From assembly GCA_036426205.1 (NCBI GenBank), contig CM071568.1, forward strand, positions 216,340,761 to 216,404,760: a stretch of DNA of 64,000 bases, in the 5' to 3' direction. Each line of letters begins with the position of its first letter. The stretch's first letter is position 1. The notes below the pieces were generated by a model. That model was not told where the DNA came from. It ran no database searches and saw only the letters and a program-made list of their open reading frames with translations. Source of the stretch: Ascaphus truei (Eukaryota; Chordata; Amphibia; Anura; Ascaphidae). Of this stretch, positions 61,201 to 64,000 are shown piece after piece. A program made the position numbers and the translations under genes.

Positions 61201-61735
61201 CTTGATTTTTCTCACTGTGTCCGAGTAATTATGTTGCTGTGAGCAGACTAGGCAGACGTCCCAGTTGAGTTCTATAAGATTAAATAATAATTAGTCGCCT
61301 TAGATAAGTAAAAAAAAAAAATACCAGGAGGACACTGTAGAACTTCCCAAAATAATAATGATGTATTAGTTACCAAAATATCAAATTGTCTCCGATTTTA
61401 TCATTATTATGCTACACTGGTCACCATAAAAAAATGGGGAGCTTGATAGCACCAACAGGCCAGAAGTAACACAGGACTAACAACCAGAAGCATCACAATA
61501 ACCTTACTAAATACAGAGGTATCAGCTATGCTACAAATTACAGATACGTTTCCAAAAATGCTCTCCCTCTAAATCAGTAACGTGTGGGACCCTGACTCCT
61601 CGCAGTCCAAATCAGTGAAAGGGCTCTCAGTAATTCGCAGTAAATATACAGGCTAAGCAGTCTACTACCGAAGATAAGAATATATTCCATTACACATCTT
61701 ATTCAACCTGTCATGTGGATTGATGAGGCTGTGAT
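61201..61735. other. No recognised gene upstream of RPL15
   Basis: The divergent neighbour expected from synteny, NKIRAS1, was looked for on the plus strand from here to the window end and not seen. Confidence 0.4.
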
Positions 61736-61739
61736 GACT

Positions 61740-62325
61740 AAGGCCGTGTCCAGGGTGAATGCGCGCTCACGCACAAGCTGCGCGATCAAAACAGTGTACC
61801 TGGATCGGAGCATCCTCACTGTGCACGTGCATGTGAGCGTGGGAAGGCGTGATGCATGCAAAGACAATTTTTTTTGTCTGTCGTGCAATGGGCCAGTAAC
61901 GTGCACGATTCAGCCGATGAGGGTGAACCGCTCACGTGACATCACGGGCACGCCCCTGCCACGCCCCCCACGCGTGTAACTAGCTGGCCAGGAATCTCCC
62001 AAGCAACATGAGTCACAGGGCTCGAGTACCAGCGTGTAGGCCATGTCCAGAGTGATTGTGCGCCCGCGCGCAAGCTGCGCGATCAAAACAATGTACCTGG
62101 ATCGGAGCGTCCATACTGCGCACGCATGTGCATGTGATGTGTTTTGTCGTCACGCGATAGGGCGGTCATGTGCGCAGTTCAGCCAATGAGAGTGAACCAC
62201 TCACGTGACGTCACCTGCACGCCCCTGGCATACACCCCCCAGGCGCCACTATTTGGCCAGGTATCGTCCGGGCAACATGAGCATCTGATGTCACAGCGTG
62301 CTCACTCTCCCCCTGGACGAGGCCT
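61740..62325. mobile_element. Tandem dimer of a CpG-rich MITE
   Basis: Unit 1 (61740-62035) and unit 2 (62036-62325) share CAAGCTGCGCGATCAAAACA, TGTACCTGGATCGGAGC, CACTCACGTGACGTCAC-type and CACGCCCCTG segments in order. AGGCCGTGTCCAGGGTGAAT at the start mirrors CTCCCCCTGGACGAGGCCT at the end. Preceded by TAA, suggesting a Harbinger relative. Confidence 0.65.
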
Positions 62326-62458
62326 GATGGGAGATTTGTTGCTGCTTTTGCGATGCAATGAGAGTCTTAACTATCCATATCCTTGAGTGGTGAGAAAGCG
62401 AGCAGCAAATGAGGGGACTGGATAGTGATTCCATGATCAGCAGCGCATATTAGGAGCT

Positions 62459-62824
62459 TTGCCTGTAATGAGAAAAATCTTTAATGGAATCGGGAGTGTC
62501 ACGCTGAGGAAATGGATCGATGATCTATCACCAGTCACTCTGTATAATGATGCGCACATGGATTTGGAGCCTCACATACCAGTATCACAGGATAAGCATT
62601 GCCTAAAATCTAAAATTGAATATATGCTTATAGACCCCACAAGGGCGTCACTCAAAAAGACATTGCCCCATTGTTATTTGGCAGTAAAAGTTTTAAAACA
62701 GCCGGTCACGGAACCAGGGATCAAAACATTTTTTACGCGTTTTTTCCCCACTTCTGACAATTTTTGTTGGGTGTCTTTGTGTCATTTTGATATTCCTGAT
62801 GTACAAAACACCCTAAAAAAGTAG
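62459..62824 (+). CDS. Unrecognised 121-codon ORF
   Basis: The product begins MPVMRKIFNGIGSVTLRKWI and ends SLCHFDIPDVQNTLKK. Composition is not simple-sequence, and the codons look mixed rather than repeat-driven. I recognise no domain. A further 69-codon ORF lies at 63342-63551 on the same strand (NEERTTVNLFEELNESRCIK). They could be remnants of one transposon protein, exons of an unknown gene, or chance. No splice or promoter evidence ties them together. Confidence 0.25.
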   Translation: MPVMRKIFNGIGSVTLRKWIDDLSPVTLYNDAHMDLEPHIPVSQDKHCLKSKIEYMLIDPTRASLKKTLPHCYLAVKVLKQPVTEPGIKTFFTRFFPTSDNFCWVSLCHFDIPDVQNTLKK

Positions 62825-63639
62825 GGCACAAGGGAATAATTTAAAAGACACTTGAGGAATTGTCATATGAAACACTGAGGCCAAATAGAAATTTGGAGAG
62901 AAAAAAAAGTTACACTAAGGGAAGAAGGCAGCATGGTAAAATCAAGTGATCTCTAGATGCATTTTGTGTGCTTTTGAATGGTTGCTAGTTTGTGTCCAAT
63001 GCATCCTGGTTATTAAGGCTTCTCCTGACCTGTTTAATGACCTATCGGCTTCTATTCTGTCATCATAAAGGCTGATGTCACAGACATTAGCAGGCTATAT
63101 AACGGGCCATCTCCTGCTAGACACAGCAGTTGTTTGTATGGCAGCAAGATAGTATCATGGAGCTACATCTGTACCACCAAGTAGAGCATCACGACAATGG
63201 CGAAGGTGGTAAGAAACAAGCTGATGACAAAAAATAAATAAAATAGGGGAAGCAATGATGTTTAAAAGAAAGTAGGGAGTGAAATAAGGGATGATCTTAT
63301 AAAAAAGGAGTGGATTAAAAGAAGATAATTATATTGGTGATTTGACTACTCTCTGTAGGCTGAACATTGGACTGGTCTTTGGGGTGAAATGGAATGAGGA
63401 GCGGACGACAGTTAACCTCTTTGAAGAGCTCAATGAATCTCGGTGTATTAAACGCATTATTATGGAGAAAGGGCCACTGATCCTAATACGTAGATTAGAG
63501 ATGTCACATAAAGTACTGCAGGCAGTTCACATTTTCAATCTGGTTACATAGTAGATGAGATTGAACAGACATGTCCATCAACTTCAACCTGTGCTAATTC
63601 TAGACAATAGAAACTTTATTCTATATTTGTATGTACAGT

Positions 63640-64000
63640 ATATTTATCCAGAGGAAGGTAAACAAAAAACCTGTTAAAAAGCAGGGGTCCCAGTACCGAT
63701 CCTTGAAGTACTCCACTCACAGCTTTTGCCCAGTCTGAAAAATTTCCACTTATGATAACTCTCTGTTGTCTATCCTTCAAATTTAGATCCAGGTGCAAAT
63801 ACTTTTACAGAGTCCAATTTGTTTTATTTTATACACTAACTTTGTGTTTGGCACTATATCAAAAGCCTTTGCAAAATGTAAGTAGTAGCCACATCAACGG
63901 CATTACCCTGTTCTAAAGTCCTACTTACCCCCTCAAAGAAACTAATAAGGTTAGTTTGGCACGACCCACCCTTCATAAATCCATGCTGACTATTACTAAT
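63640..64000 (-). mobile_element. CR1 LINE fragment running off the right edge
   Basis: The minus strand encodes DRQQRVIISGNFSDWAKAVS and GVLQGSVLGPLLFNRFF. Further to the right, AGTAATAGTCAGCATGGATT and ATGAAGGGTGGGTCGTGCCA match the CR1 copy at 48660-48720 on the plus strand. The ADD motif end is cut off at about 63645. Confidence 0.8.

Overview
This is a 64 kb piece of a vertebrate nuclear genome, most likely from a frog or other anuran. It holds parts of two host genes, both on the minus strand. One is RPL15 (ribosomal protein eL15), complete at about 55,065-61,109. The other is NR1D2 (the nuclear receptor REV-ERB beta), whose exons 1-4 lie at 10,222-28,376; the rest of that gene runs off the left edge. 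RPL15 immediately upstream of NR1D2 on the same strand is the order I know from human 3p24, so the block looks syntenic. The amphibian assignment is an inference from the repeat content (CR1, L2-like, L1 and Penelope-like retroelements, many short hAT, Harbinger and Tigger MITEs, fold-back elements); no species is claimed.

Layout. 1-10,221 is intron 4 of NR1D2, packed with repeats: a 1.76 kb spacer-less palindrome, a hAT element carrying minisatellites, a Tigger-like MITE and several hammerhead-like motifs. 10,222-12,697 holds NR1D2 exons 4, 3 and 2, encoding the two zinc fingers and the serine-rich N terminus. 12,698-28,360 is intron 1, with hAT, fold-back, LTR and Penelope-like debris. Its last kilobase before exon 1 contains a dense set of clock-type sites: four CACGTG E-boxes, a perfect RORE, a TTATGCAAT site and a CRE-like site. 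28,377-55,064 is intergenic and contains a solo LTR, an L1 ORF1-only element inserted in a hAT element, a 3.3 kb Helitron full of minisatellite, and a CR1 LINE interrupted by a second LINE and by a solo LTR. 55,065-61,109 is RPL15, whose introns hold hAT elements and three Harbinger-type MITEs in a row. 61,200-64,000 holds a tandem MITE dimer, an unrecognised ORF and a CR1 fragment running off the right edge.

The theme best worth following is the Penelope-like retroelements. The window has a reverse-transcriptase piece ending in YIDD, a GIY-YIG endonuclease piece, and about eight dispersed copies of a hammerhead-like core (CUGANGA ... GAAAC). In several of these copies the short middle helix changes sequence while staying paired. 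Most long ORFs in the window lie in simple-sequence DNA and are not genes.
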